Shown here: in pieces, positions 51,516 to 60,120 of the stretch
Numbering within the stretch: position 1 is the stretch's first letter
Layout of the letters: the number at the start of each line of letters is the position of its first letter
DNA from: Pseudomonas sp. DTU_2021_1001937_2_SI_NGA_ILE_001
GTDB lineage: Bacteria > Pseudomonadota > Gammaproteobacteria > Pseudomonadales > Pseudomonadaceae
NCBI RefSeq assembly: GCF_032463525.1
Contig: NZ_CP135971.1
Location: forward strand, 2,170,001 to 2,234,000
Reading direction: 5' to 3'
Length of the DNA stretch: 64,000 nucleotides
The notes under the pieces: model-generated
What the model saw: only the letters and a program-made list of their open reading frames with translations
Database searches by the model: none
Told to the model about the DNA's origin: nothing
Program-made: the position numbers and the translations under genes

Positions 51516-54500
51516 TCAGCCTTCCTTCCTGACCCTGAACCACGCCGCATACAAGGCCGGCAGGAACAGCAGGGTCAGGGCGGTGGCGACGATCAGACCG
51601 CCCATGATCGCCACCGCCATGGGGCCGAAGAACAGGCTGCGCGACAGCGGAATCATCGCCAGCACCGCCGCCAGGGCGGTGAGCACGATGGGCCGGAAGC
51701 GCCTGACCGTGGCTTCGACGATCGCTTCCCAGGCCTGGTGCCCCGCCGCGATGTCCTGCTCGATCTGATCAACCAGAATCACCGAGTTGCGCATGATCAT
51801 CCCCGACAGGGCGATAGTGCCCAGCATGGCGACGAAGCCGAACGGCTGGTTGAACACCAGCAGGAACAGCGTTACGCCAATCAGCCCCAGCGGCGCGGTG
51901 ATGAACACCATGAACATCCGCGAAAAGCTGCGCAGTTGGATCATCAGCAGCGTCAACACCACCACGATGAACAAGGGCACGCCGGCGTTCACCGAGTTCT
52001 GCCCACGCTCGGCATCTTCCACTGTGCCGCCGACCTCCAGCAGATAACCATCAGGCAGCTCGCTGCGGATGCCCGCCAGGTTCGGGAGAATTTCCTTGAC
52101 CAGGCTGGCCGGTTGCTGCGGGCCGTAGATGTCGGCACGCACCGTGACGGTCGGCAGGCGGTTGCGGTGCCAGATGATGCCCTCCTCGAAGCCGTACTCC
52201 AGGGTGGCGACCTGCGACAGCGCGACACTGGTGCCATTGCCGGTCGGCACCGCCAGGCTGGCCAGGTCCTGCAGGCGCTCACGCTCACTGCGGGTGCCGC
52301 GCAGCACGATATCGATCAGTTCGTCATCCTCGCGGAACTGGCTGACCGCCGCGCCGGTGAGCGAAGACTGCAGGAACCTGGCCACATCGGCACTGCTCAC
52401 GCCCAGCGCCCGGGCACGGTCCTGGTCGATGTTCAGGTGCACGACCTTGCTGGGTTCTTCCCAGTCCAGGTGCACGTTGGTCACGTACGGGTTCTCGCGC
52501 ACCTTGGCCTGCACCTGACGCGCCAGGGCGCGGACTTCGTCGATGTGCTCGCCGGTCACGCGGAACTGGATCGGGTAGCCGACCGGCGGGCCATTTTCCA
52601 GGCGCGTGACCCGCGAGCGCAGGGCCGGGAAGCGTTCGTTGAGGTTGCTGATCAGCCAGGTACGCAGCGCCTCGCGGTCTTCGATGCTCTTGGCCAGCAC
52701 CACGAACTGCGCGAAGCTCGCCGCCGGCAGCTGCTGGTCCAAGGGCAGGTAGAAGCGCGGCGAGCCGGTGCCCACGTAGGCCACGTAGTTGTCGATACCG
52801 TCGTGTTCGCGCAGCATCGCTTCCAGGCGCTTGACCTGCTCGGTGGTGTTGAGCAGCGAGGCGCCTTCGGCCAGCTTCAGGTCGACCATCAGTTCCAGCC
52901 GGCCCGAGGCCGGGAAGAACTGCTGCGGTACGAAACGGAACATCGCCACCGACAGCACGAACAACGCCAGGGTGGCCACCAGTACCGTCTTGCGCCGCCG
53001 CACGCACCAGGCCACGGTGGCGCGCACCCGGCGGTACAGCGGCGTAGCGTAGGGATCATGCTCGGCCTGCCCGTGACGCTCGGCATGCCGCCGCGCCAGG
53101 TCCGGCAGCAGCTTCTCGCCCAGCCAGGGCACGAACATCACGGCGGCGACCCACGAGGCCAGCAGCGCAATGGTCACCACCTGGAAGATTGAGCGGGTGT
53201 ACTCGCCAGTGCTCGACTGCGCCGTGGCGATGGGCAGGAAACCTGCCGCCGTGATCAGCGTGCCAGTGAGCATCGGGAAGGCCGTGCTGGTCCAGGCGAA
53301 GCTGGCCGCCTTGAGGCGGTCGAAGCCCTGCTCCATCTTGATGGCCATCATCTCCACGGCGATGATCGCGTCGTCCACCAGCAGCCCCAGGGCCAGCACC
53401 AGGGCGCCGAGGGAAATCTTGTGCAGGCCGATGCCCAGGTAGTACATGGTGGCGAAGGTCATCGCCAGCACCAGCGGAATCGCCAAGGCCACGACCATGC
53501 CGGTGCGCACGCCCAGCGAGAAGAAACTCACCAGCAGAACGATCACCAGCGCCTCAGCCAGCACCTGGACGAACTCACCGACCCCGGTCTTCACCGCTGC
53601 CGGCTGGTCAGACACCTTGTGCAACTCCATGCCCGCCGGCAGGTTGGCCTGCAGGCGGGCGAACTCGGCCTCCAGCGCCTTGCCCAGCACCAGGATGTCT
53701 CCGCCGCTCTTCATCGCCACGGCCACGCCAATGGCATCTTCAGCCATGTAGCGCATGCCCGGCGCCGGCGGCTCGTTGAAGCCGCGATGCACGTCGGCCA
53801 GGTCGCCGATGCGCAAGGTGCGGCCATCGACCCGAATGGGGAAATCGCGAATCTCGTCCACGGAAAGGAAGCGCCCGCTGACCCGCAGGTGAATGCGTTC
53901 CTGAGGGGTCTCGAAGAAGCTCGCCGATGCCACCACGTTCTGCGCTTCCAGCGCCTGCTGCACCGCCTGCATCGACACCCCCAGGGTGGCGAGCTTGACG
54001 TTGGACAGCTCGATCCAGACCTTTTCGTCCTGCATGCCGAGCAGTTCGACCTTGCCGACGTCCTTGACCCGCTGCAGGCGGATCTGGATGCGTTCGGCGT
54101 AATCCTTGAGCACCGCGTAGTCGAAGCCCTCGCCGGTCAGCGCGTAGATATTGCCGAACGTGGTGCCGAACTCGTCATCGAAGAACGGCCCCTGCACCCC
54201 GGCCGGCAACGTGTGGCGAATATCGCCGACCTTCTTGCGCACCTGGTACCACAGCTCGGGCAGAAACGCAGAGAACAGCGAGTCGCGGGCCATGAAGATT
54301 ACCGTCGATTCACCCGGCCGCGAGAACGAGGTCATGCGCTCGTATTCGCCGGTCTCCATGAGTTTCTTTTCGATCCGGTCGGTGACCTGGCGCGCCACCT
54401 CTTCGGCACTGGCGCCCGGCCACAGGGTACGCACCACCATGACCTTGAAGGTGAACGGGGGGTCTTCGCTCTGCCCCAGCTTGGTGTACGAAAAGGCCCC

Positions 54501-54578
54501 GACCACGGCCAGGACGATCATCAGGTACAGCACCACCTGGCGGTGCCGCAACGCCCACTCGGAAAGGTTGAAGTGCAT
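51516..54578 (-). CDS. RND efflux inner-membrane transporter, MexK-like
   Basis: 1020 aa proton-driven exporter. Twelve membrane segments with two large periplasmic loops are visible. The proton-relay pair in segment 4 is intact (D402-D403 in GLLVDDAIIAVE). It starts six bases after the membrane fusion protein stop, with AGGAG upstream. The divergent TetR gene, the size, and the neighbourhood (rsmJ, tsaB, adk, ppc) match mexJK of P. aeruginosa as I recall it. No outer-membrane channel gene is present, as with mexJK, which borrows OprM or OpmH. Substrates cannot be read from sequence. Confidence 0.88.
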   Translation of the reverse strand: MHFNLSEWALRHRQVVLYLMIVLAVVGAFSYTKLGQSEDPPFTFKVMVVRTLWPGASAEEVARQVTDRIEKKLMETGEYERMTSFSRPGESTVIFMARDSLFSAFLPELWYQVRKKVGDIRHTLPAGVQGPFFDDEFGTTFGNIYALTGEGFDYAVLKDYAERIQIRLQRVKDVGKVELLGMQDEKVWIELSNVKLATLGVSMQAVQQALEAQNVVASASFFETPQERIHLRVSGRFLSVDEIRDFPIRVDGRTLRIGDLADVHRGFNEPPAPGMRYMAEDAIGVAVAMKSGGDILVLGKALEAEFARLQANLPAGMELHKVSDQPAAVKTGVGEFVQVLAEALVIVLLVSFFSLGVRTGMVVALAIPLVLAMTFATMYYLGIGLHKISLGALVLALGLLVDDAIIAVEMMAIKMEQGFDRLKAASFAWTSTAFPMLTGTLITAAGFLPIATAQSSTGEYTRSIFQVVTIALLASWVAAVMFVPWLGEKLLPDLARRHAERHGQAEHDPYATPLYRRVRATVAWCVRRRKTVLVATLALFVLSVAMFRFVPQQFFPASGRLELMVDLKLAEGASLLNTTEQVKRLEAMLREHDGIDNYVAYVGTGSPRFYLPLDQQLPAASFAQFVVLAKSIEDREALRTWLISNLNERFPALRSRVTRLENGPPVGYPIQFRVTGEHIDEVRALARQVQAKVRENPYVTNVHLDWEEPSKVVHLNIDQDRARALGVSSADVARFLQSSLTGAAVSQFREDDELIDIVLRGTRSERERLQDLASLAVPTGNGTSVALSQVATLEYGFEEGIIWHRNRLPTVTVRADIYGPQQPASLVKEILPNLAGIRSELPDGYLLEVGGTVEDAERGQNSVNAGVPLFIVVVLTLLMIQLRSFSRMFMVFITAPLGLIGVTLFLLVFNQPFGFVAMLGTIALSGMIMRNSVILVDQIEQDIAAGHQAWEAIVEATVRRFRPIVLTALAAVLAMIPLSRSLFFGPMAVAIMGGLIVATALTLLFLPALYAAWFRVRKEG

Positions 54579-54584
54579 CGCCCG

Positions 54585-55685
54585 TCACTCCTTACCGGTC
54601 AGCTTGATCGCGCGATTGTCGCGGTCTACCGGGCGGATGCGCTCGCCTTCAAGCAGCACGTGGACCCCGGCCGCCACCACCCAGTCACCGGCACTCAGGC
54701 CCTCGAGGACCGGCACCGTTTCCTGGCCCCACGGGCCGAGCCTTACCGGTACGCGCTTGAGCCTGCTGTCCGGCTCGACCCGCCATACATAGCTGACGCC
54801 CTGCTCGGCGGTGACCGCCGACAGCGGCACCGACAGCACCACGGCCTGACCATCGGCGATGTACACCCGCGCGCTCTGCCCCAACTCCACCGGGACCCGG
54901 CCAGCGTCGAAGGCCACCCGGGCGGCAAAGGTGCGCGAGCGCGGGTCGGCGGCCGGTGACAGTTCACGGATACGACCCGGCAGGCGCTGGTCGCGCTGGC
55001 TCCACAGTTCCACGGTGACCGGCTGGCCGATGCGGTAGCGAGTGAAGTTGTATTCCGGCAGGCTGATGGCCACTTCCCGCTCGCCGTCGGCCGCCAGGGT
55101 GAATACCGTCTGTCCCGCCGCCACCACTTGGCCAACCTCCACCTGCCGCCGCGCGATCACGCCATCCTGAGGCGCCCGTAGCACGGTGTAGTCGGCCTGG
55201 TTGTCGGCCACGGTCAGCTCGGCGCGCGCCTGCTTGAGCCGCGCCTCACCGGCACGGAACTGGTTTTCCGCGTTGTCGTACTGCGACTGGCTGACCATCT
55301 GCCGACCCAGCAGGGTCTTGTAGCGGTCACGTTCACTGCGGGCCAGTTGCAGGTTGGCCTCGGCGGCCGCCACCTGGGCACGCATCGCCTCACGCTGCAG
55401 ACGCACGTCCTGCGGGTCCAGCTCGGCCAGCGGCTGGTTGGCCTTGACCCGCTGCCCTTCCTCGACCATCCGGCGATTGACCTTGCCGGCGATACGGAAA
55501 GCCAGCTCAGGCTCGAACCGAGCCCGTACTTCACCGGGAAAGCTGTCCTGGGATTTCGTCGACGGCAGTGGCTGAACCACCATGGCCGGACGCGACTCGG
55601 GCGGCGCATGGTCCTGCGGGCCACAGCCGCTCAGCAGCGCAGTCAGGCAGAGAAGCACAAGCGGGAAACGGAAGGGATGGGACAT
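54585..55685 (-). CDS. RND efflux periplasmic adaptor (membrane fusion) lipoprotein, MexJ-like
   Basis: 366 aa. Lipobox LLSGC (Cys21), then the usual order of beta-barrel, lipoyl and alpha-hairpin regions; the hairpin covers about 95-165 and GVIARRQVEVGQVV is lipoyl-like. It bridges the RND pump to an outer-membrane channel. It is divergent from the TetR gene with 93 bases between starts that contain an operator-like inverted repeat. No good ribosome binding site is seen before the ATG. Confidence 0.88.
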   Translation of the reverse strand: MSHPFRFPLVLLCLTALLSGCGPQDHAPPESRPAMVVQPLPSTKSQDSFPGEVRARFEPELAFRIAGKVNRRMVEEGQRVKANQPLAELDPQDVRLQREAMRAQVAAAEANLQLARSERDRYKTLLGRQMVSQSQYDNAENQFRAGEARLKQARAELTVADNQADYTVLRAPQDGVIARRQVEVGQVVAAGQTVFTLAADGEREVAISLPEYNFTRYRIGQPVTVELWSQRDQRLPGRIRELSPAADPRSRTFAARVAFDAGRVPVELGQSARVYIADGQAVVLSVPLSAVTAEQGVSYVWRVEPDSRLKRVPVRLGPWGQETVPVLEGLSAGDWVVAAGVHVLLEGERIRPVDRDNRAIKLTGKE

Positions 55686-55715
55686 GATGGCAGCGGACTC
55701 GTCCGTGATGAGTGC

Positions 55716-55743
55716 TTGGAATATTTGTACCGGCGAGTATATT
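55716..55743 (+). promoter_or_regulatory. Candidate promoter of the TetR regulator
   Basis: TTGGAA (55716-55721) and TATATT (55738-55743) are separated by 16 bases, a fair sigma-70 pair. One operator half-site lies in the spacer, so the regulator could repress its own gene. Confidence 0.5.
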
Positions 55744-55767
55744 AAAAATTATCGAACTCACCAGTAC
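55727..55767. promoter_or_regulatory. Operator-like inverted repeat between the RND and TetR genes
   Basis: GTACCGGCGAGT (55727-55738) and ACTCACCAGTAC (55756-55767) are inverted copies matching at 10 of 12 positions, 17 bases apart, in an AT-rich divergent region. This fits binding by the adjacent TetR protein to control both directions. The half-site rule would be GTAC-Y-GG-Y-GAGT. Confidence 0.6.
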
Positions 55768-55778
55768 ACAAATTAAAA

Positions 55779-56447
55779 ATGCCTGATAACGCCACCCACT
55801 CCGGTCCTGGACGTCCCAAGGACCCGGAAAAGCGCCGCGCCATCCTCGACGCCGCGAAGAACCTGTTCATCCAGCATGGTTACCAAGGCACCAGCATGGA
55901 CACCGTCGCCAGCCTGGCCGGCGTGTCCAAGCTCACCGTATACAGCCATTTCAGCGACAAGGAGCGATTGTTCATCGAAGCGGTGATGGCCAGCTGCGAG
56001 GAGCTGTTGCCAGCTCCCTGCTTCGAATTCCGCGATGACCTGTCGCTGCGCAGCATGCTGCTGACCATCGCCCGAGCCTTCGAGCACCTGATCAACAGCC
56101 CCGAATCGCTGCAACTGCATCGCCTGATGGCCGCCCTGGGCACCCAGGACCGGCAGTTGTCGCAGACGTTCTTCGATGCCGGCCCGCAGCGAATCCTCGA
56201 TGACATGGAACGCTTCATGGTGCACGCCGCCGCCAGCGGTCAGCTGCACATCCCATCACCGCGCAGCGCCGCCGGGCATTTCCTCAGCCTGATCAAGGGT
56301 ATCGATCACTTCCGCCTGCTGGTCGGCTGCTGCGAACCGCTGACCCCAGCACAGGTCGAGGCGCATGTGCAGGAAGTGGTCGAACTGTTCATGCGCGCCT
56401 ACGACGATCACCCCGTCAGTCAGGCGCAGCCCCCGCACAGCAACTGA
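55779..56447 (+). CDS. TetR-family repressor, MexL-like
   Basis: 222 aa. The N-terminal helix-turn-helix (about 15-62; KNLFIQHGYQGTSMDTVASL and VSKLTVYSHFSDKERLF) is of TetR type; the rest is a ligand-binding helical domain. It is divergent from the RND efflux genes and should repress them through the inverted repeat at 55727-55767. The leader is very short and lacks a clear ribosome binding site. The ligand is unknown. P. aeruginosa has a further TetR gene in this region, so direct orthology with MexL is not certain. Confidence 0.88.
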   Translation: MPDNATHSGPGRPKDPEKRRAILDAAKNLFIQHGYQGTSMDTVASLAGVSKLTVYSHFSDKERLFIEAVMASCEELLPAPCFEFRDDLSLRSMLLTIARAFEHLINSPESLQLHRLMAALGTQDRQLSQTFFDAGPQRILDDMERFMVHAAASGQLHIPSPRSAAGHFLSLIKGIDHFRLLVGCCEPLTPAQVEAHVQEVVELFMRAYDDHPVSQAQPPHSN

Positions 56448-56458
56448 CGTCCTGCCCG

Positions 56459-57241
56459 TCAGGGCTTCAGGGCTTTCTTGGGGTAGATGTCGTAGCGGCT
56501 GGATTTACCATCCAGGGTATAGCCGGGCTTGGCACCCTCGATAGGCGGTGCCTTGCGCGGGCGCTTGACCACCACCCGATGGCTGGCCAGGGTCAGGGCG
56601 GCCTCCAGCAGCGCCGGTGCGTCCAGGTCGTCGCCCACCAAGGGACGGAACAGGCGCATTTCCTTCTTCACCAGGGCACTCTTGTCGCGATGGGGGAACA
56701 TGGGGTCCAGGTAGATGACCTGTGGCGGCTCCTGCTGCCAGCCGCGCATCACCTCGATGGCATTGCCATGCAGCAGCTGCATGCGCCGCGCGATCTCCGC
56801 CACCTGCTCATCCAGGCAAGCCCGCGCCAGGCCATCCTCCAGCAGCGCGGCGATGATCGGCTGGCGCTCGATCAGTTGCATCTGACACCCCAGGCTGGCC
56901 AGCACGAAGGCATCCTTGCCCAGGCCGGCCGTGGCATCCAGCACCTGCGGCCGCACACCGGGTTGCAGCCCGACCGCCTTGGCGATCATCTGCCCGCTGC
57001 CGCCGCCGAACAGCCGCCGGTGCGCAGCGGCCCCTTCGACGAAATCCACCCGCACCGGCCCCGGCGCATCCTTACCCAACTGCTGCAGGCGCAGGCCGTC
57101 GGCTGCGACCTGCAGGGCGAATTCGGCCGTCTCGGCGTCGATGGGCAACCCCAGGCGCTCGGCCCAGTAGCCGCTACGTTCCTGCCCCGGCGCATCCAGG
57201 GCTTCGACCCGGATGACGCAGCCATTTTGCTGATCGCTCAT
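56459..57241 (-). CDS. rsmJ: 16S rRNA (guanine(1516)-N2)-methyltransferase RsmJ
   Basis: 260 aa (YhiQ family). SAM motif [18 protein letters not shown] and the catalytic-site motif [13 protein letters not shown] are diagnostic. I chose MSDQQNG at 57241; upstream in-frame starts add three residues. It ends 11 bases from the convergent TetR gene. Confidence 0.93.
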   Translation of the reverse strand: MSDQQNGCVIRVEALDAPGQERSGYWAERLGLPIDAETAEFALQVAADGLRLQQLGKDAPGPVRVDFVEGAAAHRRLFGGGSGQMIAKAVGLQPGVRPQVLDATAGLGKDAFVLASLGCQMQLIERQPIIAALLEDGLARACLDEQVAEIARRMQLLHGNAIEVMRGWQQEPPQVIYLDPMFPHRDKSALVKKEMRLFRPLVGDDLDAPALLEAALTLASHRVVVKRPRKAPPIEGAKPGYTLDGKSSRYDIYPKKALKP

Positions 57242-57340
57242 TGCACCCACACACTCGAAAAATAATTCAAAGAACGGCCAGGCCGGCCGATAGCTTGTTT
57301 GTCAGGCATTTTGCCAGAGCCAAGGTCAGTACTGATCGCC

Positions 57341-57961
57341 ATGTCAGAGAATGTTCAATCCATCGGCTACTTGTCGCACATCGGCGACTTCAGCCTGCGC
57401 AACAACCAGGCCCTGGGTGGTGTTACCCAGCTCTGGTCCGATGCGTTCGCCCGGGCGATGGCCGAACAACTGGCCGACGGCAAGCCGGTGGCTGCACCGG
57501 CACTGCCCGAAGTCACCGACCAGGCCACCGGCGAACCCCTCACCGGTGCACAGGCCCTGGCGCAGATCGTCGAACAGCGCGCCTGCCCGGTCACCGAGAC
57601 TCAAGTACGGCCTCCCGAACCCCTGTTCCTGCCCATCGCCGAATTCGAACTCGACCTGCTGCCACCCGCCCCCGAGCCGTTCGGCGCCCTGGAGCTGATC
57701 GAACAACAGCGCGGCCTGGAATTCGACACCCAGTGGGTACGCCCGACGGTATTCCACGACTACGACCTCAAAGGCGAGCCTGGCCCCGCCCCGGCACGTC
57801 GCCCGCTGCACCTGCCGATCGCCGAGCTGGAATGGGATCTGGCCGAGAAGCCCGCGCAGCCTTATGACGAGGCGACCCTGGTGGCGCAGCAGCGCGCCCT
57901 GGATTTCGACAACGGCTGGGCTCGCCCACTGATCCTGCAGAACCTGCGCCAAGCGGCCTGA
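57341..57961 (+). CDS. Uncharacterised protein with two 44-residue internal repeats
   Basis: 206 aa; family not recognised. Residues 94-137 and 155-198 align without gaps at an offset of exactly 61, with 21 of 44 identical. Shared words are LPIAE, D-L, the EQQR/AQQR helix, F-D, W and RP. A shorter third copy of the second half (LAQIVEQR...QVRP) is seen at 73-91. The N-terminal 60 residues look different. No signal peptide or membrane segment. It is divergent from rsmJ. A similar gene of unknown function occupies this place in P. aeruginosa, as far as I recall. Possibly an adaptor binding two or three partners; that is inference only. Confidence 0.8.
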   Translation: MSENVQSIGYLSHIGDFSLRNNQALGGVTQLWSDAFARAMAEQLADGKPVAAPALPEVTDQATGEPLTGAQALAQIVEQRACPVTETQVRPPEPLFLPIAEFELDLLPPAPEPFGALELIEQQRGLEFDTQWVRPTVFHDYDLKGEPGPAPARRPLHLPIAELEWDLAEKPAQPYDEATLVAQQRALDFDNGWARPLILQNLRQAA

Positions 57962-57973
57962 GCCTTTCGCGTT

Positions 57974-58663
57974 TCAGCGACAGACCCGCCACATGCCCAT
58001 GTCCAGATGAAAGTGATTACGGTGCGCCGCATTGTAGTCCGGGCCCAGCACGGTATTGAAATGCGTGCAGGCGGCCTGCCGGACCTCGCGCAGGAAACGG
58101 CCCTTGGGGCCGGTGTCATCCCAGTCGCGCAGCAGATCGACACGCGAACCGTCAGCCAGGCGGAAGGCCGCGATGTCCAGGGCGTTGGCCGTGGCGTGCT
58201 GGCTCAGCCGCCCCTCACTGCGGTTGTAGACGTTACGGCAGGCGAAACTGCCCAGGTGATCGATGCGCACCACCCGCTGGCCCAGGGTCGCCTGCGCCGC
58301 CGCTTGCAGGCCGTGATACTCGAATAGCGCATAGGCCACCGCCAGCGGGCAGCTGGCAAGGAAACTGCTGCTCAGCGCCACTTCTCCGCCGCTGATGCGC
58401 AGTGCGTTGGTCAGTGGGCAACGCGCCGATGCCGGGCTGTCCGCCTGACGGCTGTAGCGCAGCGCCGAAGTGGCCAGGGTCTGGTCACACAGCGCCGGGT
58501 CATTCTGCAGACGCCAGAGCTTGAACGAAGTCAGCAGGTTGGGCTCGGCCTGGATATCCAGAGGCGCCCAGGGGTTCCAGCGCGCAGGCAGGTCAAGCCA
58601 GCCGCGCCATACGGCCACGCCCAGCAGCAACAGACATGACAGGATGATCAGCAAAGGTCGCAT
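57974..58663 (-). CDS. Extensin-like C-terminal domain protein (possible peptidoglycan zinc peptidase)
   Basis: 229 aa. An N-terminal membrane anchor (3-17) is followed by the bacterial extensin-like domain. The pattern SQHATANALD (H156, D163) and HFH (H217, H219) resembles the zinc site of M15/LAS peptidases that cut peptidoglycan peptides. Six cysteines in the exported part could form disulfides. I chose the ATG at 58663 with GAGG upstream. Activity is inferred from the motif, not known. Confidence 0.87.
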   Translation of the reverse strand: MRPLLIILSCLLLLGVAVWRGWLDLPARWNPWAPLDIQAEPNLLTSFKLWRLQNDPALCDQTLATSALRYSRQADSPASARCPLTNALRISGGEVALSSSFLASCPLAVAYALFEYHGLQAAAQATLGQRVVRIDHLGSFACRNVYNRSEGRLSQHATANALDIAAFRLADGSRVDLLRDWDDTGPKGRFLREVRQAACTHFNTVLGPDYNAAHRNHFHLDMGMWRVCR

Positions 58664-58699
58664 GACGGGCCTCGACAGCACAGCTCATCATCATGGACC

Positions 58700-59563
58700 T
58701 CAGAGAAGCCCCAACTGCTCCACCTGCGGGCCACGATCGATCTCGGGCAGGGGTGGCAGGCCCGGCAGGCGCGTCATCAGCCGCGCATGAAAGCGCTGGG
58801 CCAGCGCCGGCGCGCGGTGGTTGTCCGGGGTGTGCAGGTACACATAGGGCGTGCGGCCCTCTTCGATCCAGGTCGCGACCTTCTCTACCCAGGGGGTCAA
58901 CCAGGGATCGTTGGCGTCCAGTGCCGGTTGGCCGATGAAGCGCACCTGCGGTGCCTGGGTCAGTGCGGCCGGGCGCACCGGCACCTTGGGTTTTTTCGAT
59001 TGCGCATGCAGCACCGCCGGGTCGCTGGATAGGCAACTGAACAGCGAACGGGAGTCCAGGCAGATGCGTTCGACGCCGCGATCCAGCAGCAGGCGGTTGA
59101 GCATCCGCTCTTCATCGCCTTTCTGGAAGAACGCCAGGTGACGCACTTCCACCGCCAGGGGCACCTGGACTTCGTCGATGAACATCGCCAGTTCTGCCAG
59201 GCGCTGCGGGCCGAAGCTGGCCGGCAGTTGCAACCAGAACGGCGTCACGCGCTCGCCCAGCGGCGCCAGCAGTTGCACGAAGGCACGCGCCGCGTCCAGT
59301 TGCAGGCGCAGGTCGCCGTCATGGCTGATGTCGCGATGAAACTTGGCCGTGAAGCGAAAGTCCGCCGGCATGACCTGCGCCCAGCGCTGCACGGTGGCCG
59401 CATTCGGGCGGGCATATAGGGTGGTATTACCTTCCACCGTATTGAACACCTGGCAGTACAGGCCCAGGAAATCGGTGCTGGCGGCATCTGGCGGGTAGAA
59501 GAACTCGCGCCAGGCGTTATCTCCCCATGACGGGCAACCGAGGAAATAAGGCAGACGGGACAC
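58700..59563 (-). CDS. DUF72 family protein
   Basis: 287 aa TIM-barrel-like protein of the DUF72 (YecE) family, with the opening GCPSWGDNAWREFFYP, then FNTVEGNTTLYARP and FRFTAKFHRDIS. Function is unknown. The start is GTG at 59563, three bases after the stop of the small gene upstream, so the two are probably translated together. Confidence 0.9.
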   Translation of the reverse strand: MSRLPYFLGCPSWGDNAWREFFYPPDAASTDFLGLYCQVFNTVEGNTTLYARPNAATVQRWAQVMPADFRFTAKFHRDISHDGDLRLQLDAARAFVQLLAPLGERVTPFWLQLPASFGPQRLAELAMFIDEVQVPLAVEVRHLAFFQKGDEERMLNRLLLDRGVERICLDSRSLFSCLSSDPAVLHAQSKKPKVPVRPAALTQAPQVRFIGQPALDANDPWLTPWVEKVATWIEEGRTPYVYLHTPDNHRAPALAQRFHARLMTRLPGLPPLPEIDRGPQVEQLGLL

Positions 59564-59566
59564 AGG

Positions 59567-59872
59567 TCAGACGTGCAGGTCGAGCCCCGACACTTCCAGT
59601 TCCCAATCCACGAAACTGGCGGTGGTCAGATAGCTGGCCAGCGCAGTGGCCACGCGAGAACTCATCGAGCGGGGGAAGATCATGTCCTGCTGGCGTGCAG
59701 GTACATTGGGTGTAGGCAGGTCGTCGGCTTCGCGACGCGGCGTTCGCGCCTCGTGCACGGGCAGTTCGATATCGCTGTCGACTTCCTCGAAGGTACCCTC
59801 CACCGTCGCAGGGCTCTTGCGAGGCTTGCGCTTGATGGGATACGTGCGTGATGAAGGACCGTCTATGCGCAT
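59567..59872 (-). CDS. Small uncharacterised protein
   Basis: 101 aa; not recognised. The N-terminal 65 residues are charged and probably disordered (TYPIKRKPRKSP, then acidic stretches); the last 35 (SSRVATALASYLTTASFVDWE) look folded and helical. It has no signal peptide. It lies directly before the DUF72 gene with only three bases between, so they likely form one unit. A weak GAG lies before the ATG. Confidence 0.72.
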   Translation of the reverse strand: MRIDGPSSRTYPIKRKPRKSPATVEGTFEEVDSDIELPVHEARTPRREADDLPTPNVPARQQDMIFPRSMSSRVATALASYLTTASFVDWELEVSGLDLHV

Positions 59873-60120
59873 CGATACTTACTCGGCGTCTGTAGTGGCA
59901 ATTTAACGTCACAGATGGGCGCCTTGGCAAACGCCCGAACGTTAACTAGACCACACAAATTGCAAGTTATTCGGCACGCGTCACTTTTCCATAGACTTTG
60001 GCGATGAATGGTAGATGGCTAATTGACTTCATCGATAGAGCGATCAGCCCTCGCCCAGCCCGTTCAGCTGCGTGCATGTCCTTTGTATCGCCCGCGTTAC
60101 AGCTTTCTTGAAGCGCCTGG
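59873..60120 (-). other. Intergenic region upstream of the small protein gene, with nested inverted repeat
   Basis: 248 bases between tsaB and the small gene. On the minus strand a TTGCAA element (about 59960) is followed by a nested dyad: outer AACGT/ACGTT and inner GGGCG/CGCCC (59905-59943). The rest shows no gene I trust; a 36-codon frame is discussed under rejected items. The dyad may be a leader hairpin or an operator. Confidence 0.4.

Noticed and set aside
59967-60077. 36-codon minus-strand frame after tsaB with AAAGGAC just before its ATG
   Set aside because: The ribosome binding site would be too close to the ATG and the peptide has no recognisable feature. It could be real but I cannot support it.
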